DNA of 64,000 nt, from the NCBI RefSeq assembly GCF_003121895.1, contig NZ_QEWW01000001.1, forward strand, positions 434,001 through 498,000, written 5' to 3'. The stretch's first letter is position 1. Every line of letters begins with the position of its first letter. The notes under the pieces are model-generated. The model made no database searches, had not been told where the DNA came from, and worked only from the letters and a program-made list of their open reading frames with translations. Source of the stretch: Ignatzschineria cameli. Its GTDB lineage: Bacteria > Pseudomonadota > Gammaproteobacteria > Cardiobacteriales > Wohlfahrtiimonadaceae. Below are positions 19,369 to 28,412 of this stretch, piece by piece. The position numbers and the translations under genes were made by a program.

Positions 19369-22300
19369 ATGGATATTCCCAAAGAGATTGCACAGCTAGA
19401 AGCCCTTTTACCCTATCTTCGTACTGAGCGAGCGCATCAGTTGCGGCGTCAATTTTTTGCCTTAAAACGGGAAAAATCACCTTCACAAGAGATGATTTTA
19501 AAGCTTAAAGAGCAGATTGTGCAATCAGCCTCAGAGACAGAAGCATGCTTAAATCGCTTTCCCGATCTCAATTATCAAACTGACCTGCCAATCTACCAAG
19601 CGCGAGAAGAGATTATTGAAGCGCTCAAATCACATCAGGTATTGATTGTCTGCGGGGAGACCGGCTCAGGGAAGACAACGCAACTTGCCAAATTTTGCCT
19701 TGAGACAGGATTAGGGGCAAGAGGGCGAATAGGGCACACGCAGCCTCGACGTTTAGCGGCGCTCTCAGTTGCCGAGAGAATTGCAGAAGAGTTTAACTCA
19801 CCGCTAGGGGAATTTGTGGGTTATAAGATGCGTTTTAATGAGGAGATGAGCGATCAGACAGTTCTCAAATTGATGACCGATGGAATTCTCTTAACAGAGC
19901 TGATGCATGATCGTTATCTCAATCAATATGAGGTGATCATTATTGATGAGGCTCATGAGCGAAGTCTCAATATCGATTTTCTTTTAGGAATTTTGAAGAA
20001 AATTCTCCCAAGAAGACCTGATCTAAAGTTAATAATTACCTCAGCTACGATAGATCCTGAGACCTTTTCAAATTACTTTGGTGGCCCAGAAAAAGCGCCG
20101 ATCATAGAGGTATCTGGCCGCACCTATCCTGTTGAGATTCGCTATCGCGACCTTCATCTTGATGAAGAGAATGATCCGATCGAGATGGAGCAAGGTATTA
20201 TCGCTGCAATCGATGAGTTACAGCGGGAAAAAGAGGGGGATATCCTAATCTTTCTCCCCGGCGAGCGAGAGATTTTAGAGACCGCTGATCTACTTCGTAA
20301 AGAGTTTCATCATTACGATATTTTGCCTCTCTTCTCACGATTGAGTCAGGCAGAGCAGAAGAAGATCTTCTCGCCAAAAGGGCGAAGCCGAATTGTCCTC
20401 TCTACCAACGTTGCTGAAACCTCTATTACAGTGCCCCGTATTCGCTATGTTATCGATACCGGCGTTGCAAGGGTGAGCCGTTATAATGCTCGATCCCGTA
20501 TTCAGAGTCTCTTAATTGAGCCGATTGCACAAGCGGCAGCTAATCAGCGATCGGGGCGTTGTGGCCGTGTTGCAGAAGGGATTGCCATACGTCTCTACAG
20601 TGAAGAGGATTTTAAGAGTCGTCCTCTCTTCTTAGATCCTGAGATTTTAAGAACGCATCTCGCCTCTGTTATCTTGCAGATGGGGCATCTTCGTTTAGGA
20701 AATCCTGAGGAATTTCCATTTGTAGAGATGCCGGAGATGCGACAGATTCGCGAGGGTTTTCAGACCTTAAAAGAGCTAAAAGCGGTTAATGATGAGGGGC
20801 GTTTAACGCCGTTAGGGCGAACATTAGCTAAAATACCGATCGATCCTAAGTTAGGGGCGATGATTCTACAAGGAGAAAAAGAGAGCGTTGGTCATGAAGT
20901 GTTAGCACTTGTTGCCGGGCTCTCAATTCAAGATCCTCGGGAGCGGCCTTTAGAGTATCAGCAACAAGCAGATGAGAAGCATCGTCTCTTTCGGCAAGAG
21001 CGTTCCGACTTTATCACGCTCCTTAATCTATGGGCATGGTATCAGGATCGCGCACGAAGAGAGAGTCAAAGTCAGATGCGTAAGCTCTGTCGGGCCCACT
21101 TCTTGAACTTTATGCGCATGCGAGAGTGGTTCGATCTCTATCAACAATTGAAGGGAATTTATCAATCGCTCTCCTTAAAGTGGAATCCTTTTCCTAAAAA
21201 TGAGGAGAAAAATCAACCTAAAGGGGTTAAAGAGGGAGAATATACCTTCCCTTCTTTTAGTGAAGATCAGATTCATCGAGCCATCTTAGTGGGATCGCTC
21301 GACCAGATTGGTGAGTTAGGGGAAGAGAAGTTTTATAGTGGCGCAAATGGCCGTAAATTTAAGATCTTCCCGGGATCGGCGCTCTATCGTAAGCCGCCAA
21401 AGTGGATTATGGCTCTGGAGATTGTTGAAACGAGCCAAGTCTTTGCCCGTATGAATGCGGCAATCAATCCTGAATGGCTCGAAAGCTTAGCGCAACATCT
21501 CTTAAAGCGTGAATATACCGAGCCTCACTGGAGTAAACAGCAAGGGCAAGCCGCCGCCTATGAGACTGTTCGTCTCTTTAATCTTGCGATTATTAAGAAT
21601 CGAATTGTCAGCTTTGGCCGTATTAAACCTGAAGTTTCCCGGGAGCTCTTAATTCGTGAAGGACTGGTAGAAGGGGAGATTCAGACTCGAGCGCCTTTCT
21701 ATCGTATTAACCGAAAGACGATCTTAAAAGTGGCAGAGATGGAAGAGAAGACTCGTCGGCGCGATATCTTAATTGAGGAATGGAAGCTTTTTGAGTGGTA
21801 TAACGAGCGCTTACCACAAGATATCTACTCCGTTGCTTCGCTCGAAAAATGGTGCAAAAATCCTAAAAACAATCAATCATTAATCTTTAGTGAAGCAGAT
21901 ATTTTAGATAATGATGATCAACTCAATCTTGAAGATTTTCCCACGACAATCGCTTTTGGACAATTGCGACTCAATGCCGTTTACCGCTTCGATCCAGCTG
22001 CAGAAGATGATGGCATGACACTTATGGTGCCTTTAGCTGCGCTCAATCTATTGGATAAAACACGTCTTGATTGGCTTGTTCCAGGGTTATTGCAGGAGAA
22101 GATTACCGAGATTTTAAGATCTTTACCGCGGGCTCTGCGGAAAAACTTTGTGCCTCTGCCTAATGTTGTTGAGGAGATGTTAACAAAGCTGACTTTTGGA
22201 GAGGGAAATCTCTACTTTCAGATTGCAGAGTTCCTAACGCGTCGATCCGGAATTAAGATTGAGCCCCATCTTTTCGATGAAAATCTGCTCGATAAGCATC

Positions 22301-23430
22301 TGCGTATCAATATTCGAGTAATCGATACCGGCGGGAAAACAATTGCCGAAGGGCGAGATCTCAATCAATTGACACAAAAATTGAGAGGCCGAGCAGAGAA
22401 TGCATTTCAGCAGCTCGCCTCAAGCTTTGGTGCCGGAAAGCGGCGAAAAGAGGTGGGTCGAAAGGGAGATCCTAAAGCGCCCAATACTCCTCAAAATGCA
22501 AAAAATGGGCAAGAAACTTCTCAAAACCGTGAGGAGAGGATCGATTTTACAGTTAATGATTGGCAGATTGAGGCGGAAGAGCGTTTTGTCCGTAACGGCA
22601 TTGAGCTAAAAGGGTATCCCGCCTTAGTGATCTCTCAAGAGCAACCTTTGACGCTTCGTAAACAACTCTACGATCGACCTTATACGGCACAAGAGCAGCA
22701 TCTTAATACATTAGTGACGTTGATCTTAAAAGCATTGCATGAGCAGGTGAAATATCTTCGTAAACAGTGGCCACAATTTGGCAAACTTGCCCTGATGTTC
22801 CGGCAGGTTGGTAATGAAGAGCTCTTGCGAGAAGATCTGATGCGAGCGATTATCAAAGATCGATTAGAGGCACAATCATTACTCCCAAGAGATGCTCAGC
22901 AATTTCAGAAGATTATCGAAAAAATGCGCCGGGAGATGGTCTCTGATGCGACCGATCTTAGCCGCTTAATTGTAGAGATTTTTGAGCGAGTCAATGGGGT
23001 AAGAGAGGCGCTTAATACGCTTCACCCTATGAATCGTGCGTTAATTGAGAAGCGAATAAAGTTGGCGCTAGATCGTCTGATCTATCCTGATTTTATTAGT
23101 CAAACCCCTAAACAGTGGCGAGATGAGCTTCCCCGCTTTTTAGAAGCGATGATAATACGAATTGAACGCTTTCCACAAAATGTCGCACGCGATAATGAAC
23201 AAAATGGTGTTATTGAACAACATTGGCAAAATTATCTGAAAGCTCAAAAGTTCTTTGCTACTCGGGAAGAGCTGCCGGCGATTTTGGAAGAGTATCGCTG
23301 GATGATTGAGGAGATGGCAGTCTCTTTCTTCGCTCAACCTATGCGAACAAAAGTGACTGTCTCTGAAAAAAGGCTCAATAAGCTTTGGGAGGAGATCGAC
23401 CTCTTGATTAAAAATAGTAGTTATCAATAA
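19369..23430 (+). CDS. hrpA: ATP-dependent RNA helicase HrpA (DEAH box)
   Basis: Large DEAH-box RNA helicase; in E. coli HrpA rescues stalled or collided ribosomes and processes some mRNAs. Walker A GETGSGKTTQ (about residue 96), DEAH box in IIDEAHERS (about 192), SAT motif (about 223) and the QRSGRCGRV motif VI (about 390) are intact. Helicase-associated and OB-fold domains follow, then the long HrpA-specific C-terminal domain. 1353 residues, close to E. coli HrpA (1300). Confidence 0.95.
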   Translation: MDIPKEIAQLEALLPYLRTERAHQLRRQFFALKREKSPSQEMILKLKEQIVQSASETEACLNRFPDLNYQTDLPIYQAREEIIEALKSHQVLIVCGETGSGKTTQLAKFCLETGLGARGRIGHTQPRRLAALSVAERIAEEFNSPLGEFVGYKMRFNEEMSDQTVLKLMTDGILLTELMHDRYLNQYEVIIIDEAHERSLNIDFLLGILKKILPRRPDLKLIITSATIDPETFSNYFGGPEKAPIIEVSGRTYPVEIRYRDLHLDEENDPIEMEQGIIAAIDELQREKEGDILIFLPGEREILETADLLRKEFHHYDILPLFSRLSQAEQKKIFSPKGRSRIVLSTNVAETSITVPRIRYVIDTGVARVSRYNARSRIQSLLIEPIAQAAANQRSGRCGRVAEGIAIRLYSEEDFKSRPLFLDPEILRTHLASVILQMGHLRLGNPEEFPFVEMPEMRQIREGFQTLKELKAVNDEGRLTPLGRTLAKIPIDPKLGAMILQGEKESVGHEVLALVAGLSIQDPRERPLEYQQQADEKHRLFRQERSDFITLLNLWAWYQDRARRESQSQMRKLCRAHFLNFMRMREWFDLYQQLKGIYQSLSLKWNPFPKNEEKNQPKGVKEGEYTFPSFSEDQIHRAILVGSLDQIGELGEEKFYSGANGRKFKIFPGSALYRKPPKWIMALEIVETSQVFARMNAAINPEWLESLAQHLLKREYTEPHWSKQQGQAAAYETVRLFNLAIIKNRIVSFGRIKPEVSRELLIREGLVEGEIQTRAPFYRINRKTILKVAEMEEKTRRRDILIEEWKLFEWYNERLPQDIYSVASLEKWCKNPKNNQSLIFSEADILDNDDQLNLEDFPTTIAFGQLRLNAVYRFDPAAEDDGMTLMVPLAALNLLDKTRLDWLVPGLLQEKITEILRSLPRALRKNFVPLPNVVEEMLTKLTFGEGNLYFQIAEFLTRRSGIKIEPHLFDENLLDKHLRINIRVIDTGGKTIAEGRDLNQLTQKLRGRAENAFQQLASSFGAGKRRKEVGRKGDPKAPNTPQNAKNGQETSQNREERIDFTVNDWQIEAEERFVRNGIELKGYPALVISQEQPLTLRKQLYDRPYTAQEQHLNTLVTLILKALHEQVKYLRKQWPQFGKLALMFRQVGNEELLREDLMRAIIKDRLEAQSLLPRDAQQFQKIIEKMRREMVSDATDLSRLIVEIFERVNGVREALNTLHPMNRALIEKRIKLALDRLIYPDFISQTPKQWRDELPRFLEAMIIRIERFPQNVARDNEQNGVIEQHWQNYLKAQKFFATREELPAILEEYRWMIEEMAVSFFAQPMRTKVTVSEKRLNKLWEEIDLLIKNSSYQ

Positions 23431-24036
23431 AACTATCAATAAGATAATGAGGTGAAAAAGAAGAAGGAGATGGCGTTAAAGGAGTAATAGTGTTAAAGTG
23501 GTTTTTGCTACCTCTTTAATAGGGTTCTAAGAGAAATCTAATAGACATCCTCTCTTAGATAATAGAGATGGGGAAAACCTTTTCTTCTCTAATATCTCCC
23601 AACCCCTTCCTCTTTTAAAATTGTTGAAAATTATTTTAAAGCTTCATGAAGGATCTTCTAACAGATACTTCTAAAAGTGTTTTTAAAAGCATTTCAGAAA
23701 TGAGATCTTTTAAATGAGATCTTTTAATTAGTCAATTAGTCGATTAGCCGATAAGAGCTGGGTAATAAAAGTAGTTAAATAAAAAGCCTTAATATGATGG
23801 GGTTATCCCCGTTGTTGAGCTATCTGTGTGAAAATAGATTGCAAAAAAATAAAAAGAGGGTATGATATTCCCTCTTCATCGCCCTGTTGGTTCATAGTTA
23901 AGAACTATGACATAAGTGTACTTGACGCTTATTTGAGATTCGGTCGATGCATGTTTTTGGCTGAATGTTCAAGCGCATTCCCTATAAATTTTATATTAAA
24001 AGGAAATCCCTCTCTTAGTTAGGGATCAGTATCTTT
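23431..24036. other. Intergenic region of about 600 bases; long leader of the DEAD-box gene
   Basis: No convincing coding sequence. Two inverted repeats stand out: ctaagaga (23527-23534) with tctcttag (23551-23558), and a perfect eight-base-pair, three-base-loop hairpin tcatagtt/aactatga at 23892-23910. A small inverted repeat tccct/aggga lies just before the helicase ribosome-binding area (24007-24026). Repeated agatctttta words occur around 23700-23727. Long structured leaders are common for autoregulated cold-shock DEAD-box mRNAs, but that role here is inference. Confidence 0.45.
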
Positions 24037-25497
24037 ATGTCTCAATTTTCTGATTTAAATTTAAATCCTATTCTCTTAGCTGCCGTTCAAAAAATGGGCT
24101 ATGACAGCGCAACAGAGGTTCAAACTCGTGTTATTCCTGTCGCGATGGGAGGCCAAGATGTGATGGTCTCAAGTCAAACAGGAAGTGGTAAAACAGCAGC
24201 CTTCCTTCTTCCTATTTTGCATCAAATTATGGATGCAAAAGAGCTTGAAGAGAAGAGCACTACAGATGAGCGTCCCGCACCACGTAAAGGTCGCCGTGGA
24301 CGTCAGCCGGCCTATAAAATGCCCGCACCCCATGCAATTGTAATGTGTCCAACACGTGAACTTGCCTTACAGGTCGCACAAGAGGCGATTCTCCTTAAGG
24401 GTTCACATCGTGATTTTCGTGTAGCGACCGTTGTTGGTGGTATGCCTTATGGTCGTCAAATTCGTGAATTGCAAAATGTTACACTTTTAGTAGCAACACC
24501 TGGACGTTTAATCGATCTTTACAAGCAGAGAGAGATTAGCTTTGATAATGTTCACTTCTTCATTGCTGATGAAGCGGACCGTATGCTCGATATGGGATTC
24601 TCTGAAGATTTAGAGACACTCCATAAAAGCTGTATTAATAATCGTCAAACATTGATGTTCTCTGCAACTTTCCCACCAAAAGTGATGAGATTAGCGGAAG
24701 GAATGATGAATCATCCTCTTCGTATTGAGATCTCTCCGAAAGATACGATCAATAAAAATATCACTCAGATTCTTCATTGGGCAGATGGTCGAGAACATCA
24801 GAAAAAATTACTTTTCCATTGGTTAGAGAATGCCAAGATCGATCAAACAGTTGTCTTTGTACCAACACAGATCGATGCGGAAGAGATCGCTGATGAATTA
24901 AAAGAGAAAGGTCTCTCTGTTGATTATCTCCATGGTGGAATGCAGCAACGTGTTCGTAATCGTTGTCTTGATAATCTTCGTCGTGGCAAGATCAAGATTC
25001 TTGTTGCAACGGATGTTGCCGCTCGTGGTATTGATGTTGAAACAATTACCCACGTCTTTAACGTTGGTGTACCAAGACAGCCAGAAGATTACGTTCATCG
25101 TATTGGCCGTACAGGTCGTGCAGGGCGTGAAGGAACGGCAGTAACATTTGTTCATTTTAAAGATAAACGCCTTCTTGATGCAGTAGAAGATTTCATTCAA
25201 TTAGAGATTAAAGCGAATGTTATTGAGGGCTTAGAGCCGAAGAAAGAGCCATTACGTGGCGCGCCACGCGGTGGTGGTCGTCGCCGTCCAGGTGGTGGTG
25301 CAGGTCGTCGTAATGACTCTCGCGGTGGAAGAAGAGAAAGTTCAGCACGCCGTACAGAAGGTCGTGGAGATCGCGATCGCAGTCGAGCGCCTCGTGGTGA
25401 AGGTCGTCGCAATGAATCTCGTAATGAGCGTCGTAGCACAACCGATCGTAGCGCACGTCCATCACGTCGTTCATCAAGCCGCAGTGCTACGGTATAA
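24037..25497 (+). CDS. DEAD-box ATP-dependent RNA helicase, RhlE-like
   Basis: RNA helicase of the SF2 DEAD-box family, probably acting in ribosome assembly or RNA decay. Q-motif region at the start, Walker A SQTGSGKTAAF (about 46), PTRELALQV, DEAD in IADEADRMLDMGF (about 177), SAT (about 208), HRIGRTGRAGREG (about 353). The C-terminal 75 residues are Arg/Gly/Ser-rich and disordered, typical of RhlE/CsdA-type RNA-binding tails. An Arg-rich insertion (RPAPRKGRRGRQP) lies between the Walker A and PTRELA motifs. 486 residues; symbol withheld because RhlE versus SrmB or CsdA cannot be settled by eye. Confidence 0.92.
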   Translation: MSQFSDLNLNPILLAAVQKMGYDSATEVQTRVIPVAMGGQDVMVSSQTGSGKTAAFLLPILHQIMDAKELEEKSTTDERPAPRKGRRGRQPAYKMPAPHAIVMCPTRELALQVAQEAILLKGSHRDFRVATVVGGMPYGRQIRELQNVTLLVATPGRLIDLYKQREISFDNVHFFIADEADRMLDMGFSEDLETLHKSCINNRQTLMFSATFPPKVMRLAEGMMNHPLRIEISPKDTINKNITQILHWADGREHQKKLLFHWLENAKIDQTVVFVPTQIDAEEIADELKEKGLSVDYLHGGMQQRVRNRCLDNLRRGKIKILVATDVAARGIDVETITHVFNVGVPRQPEDYVHRIGRTGRAGREGTAVTFVHFKDKRLLDAVEDFIQLEIKANVIEGLEPKKEPLRGAPRGGGRRRPGGGAGRRNDSRGGRRESSARRTEGRGDRDRSRAPRGEGRRNESRNERRSTTDRSARPSRRSSSRSATV

Positions 25498-25620
25498 TAA
25501 TGGGCTGTAGATCCTCTCTATTTAGAGACAGATCTTTTCTCCGATTATTAAAAAATAAAAATATATTGAATATATTGAATTCTATTAATATTTAATTAGA
25601 CTCAATCATCAAACTGAAAG

Positions 25621-25669
25621 ATACCCTCAATCCTCCATAAATCTATGGCTTCGGATTGAGGGTATTTTT
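25621..25669 (+). terminator. Terminator of the DEAD-box helicase gene
   Basis: Thirteen-base-pair perfect outer stem (25621-25633 with 25653-25665), a small inner hairpin (ccata/tatgg), and a T run at the end. Confidence 0.88.
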
Positions 25670-25892
25670 GTTTAAGTGGAATTGAATAGGGCTGAACGCT
25701 GCCGGATCTTACTATCTCGTACTGCCATAAATCATGTGCCGGCAGATGGTATCAATTTCCGATTATTCTCTCGGCATCGAAGATGCCAACTTGCGGGCAT
25801 GCAGGAGTGAAAAGAGTGAAATAGTGATTTCCCGCAGCTCCACAATCTTTTTATTGGATCAGCCTATTGGTATAATAGTAAAAAATCAGAAC

Positions 25893-25925
25893 AAAAAAAA
25901 CGCTATCCTTTATTGAGATAGCGCT
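25893..25925 (-). terminator. Terminator of sstT
   Basis: Seven-base-pair stem cgctatc/gatagcg next to eight A (U run on the minus-strand transcript), 36 bases beyond the sstT stop. Confidence 0.8.
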
Positions 25926-25960
25926 TCTCTTATGGTTTTTATCACTATTTCTTATTGTGA

Positions 25961-27199
25961 CTATTTACTTGAAACCTCTTTAGGAACCACTCCTGTTGCA
26001 GAGAAGTCTGCCGCAGCGGTAAAGAGAACGTCGGTTGATGAGTTTAAACCGGTTTCTGTTGAATCTTGGATAACACCTACAACATAGCCGATCACAACTA
26101 ACTGCATCGCAATATCATTATCGATCTGGAAGAGTGAGCAGGCGAGGGGAATAAGTAGTAGTGATCCGCCGGCAACACCTGAAGCACCACAAGCGCCGAT
26201 TGTAGCAAAGATACTTAAGAGCAGAGCGGAGAAGAAATCAACCTGAATCCCAAGAGTATGCACCGCGGCAAGTGTAAAGATAGTGATTGTAATCGCCGCA
26301 CCTGCCATATTGATTGTCGCACCTAATGGTATAGAGACAGAGTAGGTCTCTTCACGGACACCTAACTTACGACTCAATTCAATATTAACCGGAATATTCG
26401 CCGCTGAACTACGGGTGAAGAAGGCAGTCATACCACTCTCTTTAATACAACGAAATACTAAAGGATAAGGATTTTGACGAATCGCCCAGTAGACTAAGAG
26501 CGGATTGACAACAAAAGCAACTATTCCCATCGCAACGAGAAGTACAATTACAAGCTCAAGATAAGATTTTATCCCCTCAAAACCTGTTTCAGCAATTGTT
26601 ACAGAGACAAGCCCAAAGACACCTAATGGTGCAATTAGGATCACTTTTTTAATAACACTTGTCACTAACTGTGCTAAATCTTGAAAGAGATTACGAGTTG
26701 ATGCATTTGTAGATCTTAAGGCAAAACCAAAAAGAACACCCCATGAGATCAGGCCGATATAGTTTGCGGTGACCAATGCATTGACTGGGTTATCCACCAT
26801 ATTCATAAAGAGTGTTCGAAGAACATCGGTAATATCGGCAGGACCACGTGCCTCGGCAGCAGGAATATCTAAAGGTACAACAACAGGATAGATAAAGCTG
26901 ATAGAGACCGCGACTAAAGCGGCAAGAAAGGTTCCAAATACATAGAGAAGAATTACCTTCTGCATTGCACCATTGCCACTCTCTTGCTTATGATAGTTAG
27001 AGATTGCAGCAATAATAAGGACAAAGATCAATACCGGCGCAATTGCTTTTAACGCACCAATAAAGAATTGACCAATAATTCCGACCGATTGGGCAATATG
27101 AAGTGGAAAGAAGAAACCAACGATCACCCCTAAAATGAGGCCAACGATGATCTGCTGTACTAAACTAAAACGATTAATAAATTGAAAAAAGGTTTTCAT
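25961..27199 (-). CDS. sstT: Serine/threonine:Na+ symporter SstT
   Basis: Inner-membrane sodium-coupled serine/threonine importer of the dicarboxylate/amino acid:cation symporter family. Eight or more hydrophobic segments; the family signatures for helical hairpins and ion binding are visible in TRSSAANIPVN and LGATINMAGAAI. 412 residues matches E. coli SstT (414). It is followed by its own terminator; the upstream neighbour ruvX ends 74 bases away. Confidence 0.93.
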   Translation of the reverse strand: MKTFFQFINRFSLVQQIIVGLILGVIVGFFFPLHIAQSVGIIGQFFIGALKAIAPVLIFVLIIAAISNYHKQESGNGAMQKVILLYVFGTFLAALVAVSISFIYPVVVPLDIPAAEARGPADITDVLRTLFMNMVDNPVNALVTANYIGLISWGVLFGFALRSTNASTRNLFQDLAQLVTSVIKKVILIAPLGVFGLVSVTIAETGFEGIKSYLELVIVLLVAMGIVAFVVNPLLVYWAIRQNPYPLVFRCIKESGMTAFFTRSSAANIPVNIELSRKLGVREETYSVSIPLGATINMAGAAITITIFTLAAVHTLGIQVDFFSALLLSIFATIGACGASGVAGGSLLLIPLACSLFQIDNDIAMQLVVIGYVVGVIQDSTETGLNSSTDVLFTAAADFSATGVVPKEVSSK

Positions 27200-27273
27200 C
27201 TGTAAGTGTCCTAATATGGTATGACATTTTGAGAATAGCGCAGGACTTACGGACTGACAAGCCCTACGATGGG

Positions 27274-27777
27274 TTAAATCACTCCTTGCAGCCAGCGCTC
27301 AACAATAATCGCTGCAGATATTGCATCAAGCTGCCCCTTTTTATGCCGTTGTGATGGCTTAATGTAACGCTCACTCTCTTGGGAGCTATATGCCTCATTG
27401 ACAACAAAAACGGGGAGACCAAATCGACCATGAAGTCGATTGATAAATTTTTTGATGATTTTTTGATGTTCAGTGACCGTACCATCTCGGGTATAAGGAA
27501 TACCAACAATAAAAGCCTCAGGTTGCCACTCTTGTAGAAGCTCCTCAATCGCTTCCCAGCGGGGTTGATTGTGAGTCACTTTTAAGATTGTAAGAGGTTG
27601 TGCAGTCTGAGTTAAACAGTTCCCGACGGCGATCCCTAAATTTTGGGTGCCAAAGTCAAATCCTAGGACAATTGAGAGCTCTTCACCCTCTTTAAGCGCC
27701 CCCAGATAGGGGGCATCTTCTTCTGTTTTATCCTCTTTCGCGATAAGCGACTTTAGAGATTGAATAGTAGTTTGCAT
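27274..27777 (-). CDS. ruvX: Putative pre-16S rRNA nuclease / Holliday junction resolvase-like YqgF (RuvX)
   Basis: RNase H-fold nuclease of the YqgF family, implicated in 16S rRNA 5'-end maturation. Catalytic acidic motif in GFDFGTQNLGIAVGN, followed by FIVGIPYTRDGT and VVNEAYSSQESE; the C-terminal KGQLDAISAAIIVERWL carries the last acid. The ATG at 27777 was chosen; a TTG four codons upstream is possible, neither has a good ribosome site. About 167 residues, longer than E. coli YqgF (138) because of a 40-residue N-terminal extension. It sits 44 bases after a nitroreductase gene rather than after yqgE. Confidence 0.88.
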   Translation of the reverse strand: MQTTIQSLKSLIAKEDKTEEDAPYLGALKEGEELSIVLGFDFGTQNLGIAVGNCLTQTAQPLTILKVTHNQPRWEAIEELLQEWQPEAFIVGIPYTRDGTVTEHQKIIKKFINRLHGRFGLPVFVVNEAYSSQESERYIKPSQRHKKGQLDAISAAIIVERWLQGVI

Positions 27778-27821
27778 AACGAATATCAATAATAGATCTG
27801 CTATTGAACGACCGATCCCGA

Positions 27822-28412
27822 CTATTTTAGTACGGTAACATACTGTTCAAATTGTGGTTTTGGAAAGGGAAGTGGTCGTTTTTCAGGATAACCATACCAA
27901 AAGAGTCCTTCAATGACCTCTTCTTCGGGATTGATCCCTAAGACAGCATAAGCCGCTTCAGTAAAGAGAAGAGAACCGGTAGACCACTTTGTACCAATGC
28001 CTTCAGCAGTTAAAGAGAGCATCATAATATAGAGTGAGATACTGAGCGTGGCATAATCTTCATGAGCAACCTTCTCCTTATCGCTCTTCTTACGAGTGGC
28101 CAGGATCCAGCCGGGAATCTTTTTCCAGCGCGCAAGCTTTGTCTCGGCAGAGGCAGGATCTCGTTCAGAGAAGGCCTCTTTAGCATAATCGAGAAAACGC
28201 GATCTAATCTCTTCCCCCATTAAGTAGAAACGGTAGGGGTGAGTATGATGGTGATTAGGCGCATAAACAGCAAGCTCTAATGCTCTTTTAACAGGTTCAA
28301 GTGGAACTGCAGTCGGCTCAAAGTGATGAATGGTCCGACGGGCAATAATCAGCTCCGCCATCTTATGTTGCTCTAAGTTAGGGCTTAATAACGACTCTTC
28401 TCTATTCATCAT
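27822..28412 (-). CDS. Nitroreductase-family flavoprotein
   Basis: FMN-dependent NAD(P)H oxidoreductase of the nitroreductase fold, substrate unknown. The family N-terminal motif RRTIHHFEP, the FMN-contact region APNHHHTHPYRF and the C-terminal GLFWYGYPEKRP are present. 196 residues, close to the YdjA-like subgroup. It overlaps pepN by four bases (ATGA), so the two are translationally coupled; a GAGG-like ribosome site lies inside pepN's end. Confidence 0.88.
   Translation of the reverse strand: MMNREESLLSPNLEQHKMAELIIARRTIHHFEPTAVPLEPVKRALELAVYAPNHHHTHPYRFYLMGEEIRSRFLDYAKEAFSERDPASAETKLARWKKIPGWILATRKKSDKEKVAHEDYATLSISLYIMMLSLTAEGIGTKWSTGSLLFTEAAYAVLGINPEEEVIEGLFWYGYPEKRPLPFPKPQFEQYVTVLK

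Larger units (their letters stand above)
25498..25960. other. Intergenic region of about 460 bases between convergent genes
   Basis: Holds one terminator at each end (separate entries). The middle (25680-25890) includes a 60-codon open frame on the plus strand with no ribosome site and no recognisable protein character; I see no gene here. Confidence 0.5.

Noticed and set aside
23828-24022. 64-codon frame just upstream of the DEAD-box helicase, possible leader peptide
   Set aside because: Spans the strong hairpin, has no ribosome site and no hydrophobic or repeat logic expected of a leader.
25197-25477. Two long minus-strand frames over the Arg/Gly tail of the DEAD-box helicase
   Set aside because: Result of the repetitive CGT/GGT codons; the translations are Arg/Ser/Pro or Asp/His/Leu low complexity.
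25734-25916. 60-codon plus-strand frame between the DEAD-box gene and sstT
   Set aside because: No ribosome site, composition not gene-like, runs into the sstT terminator.
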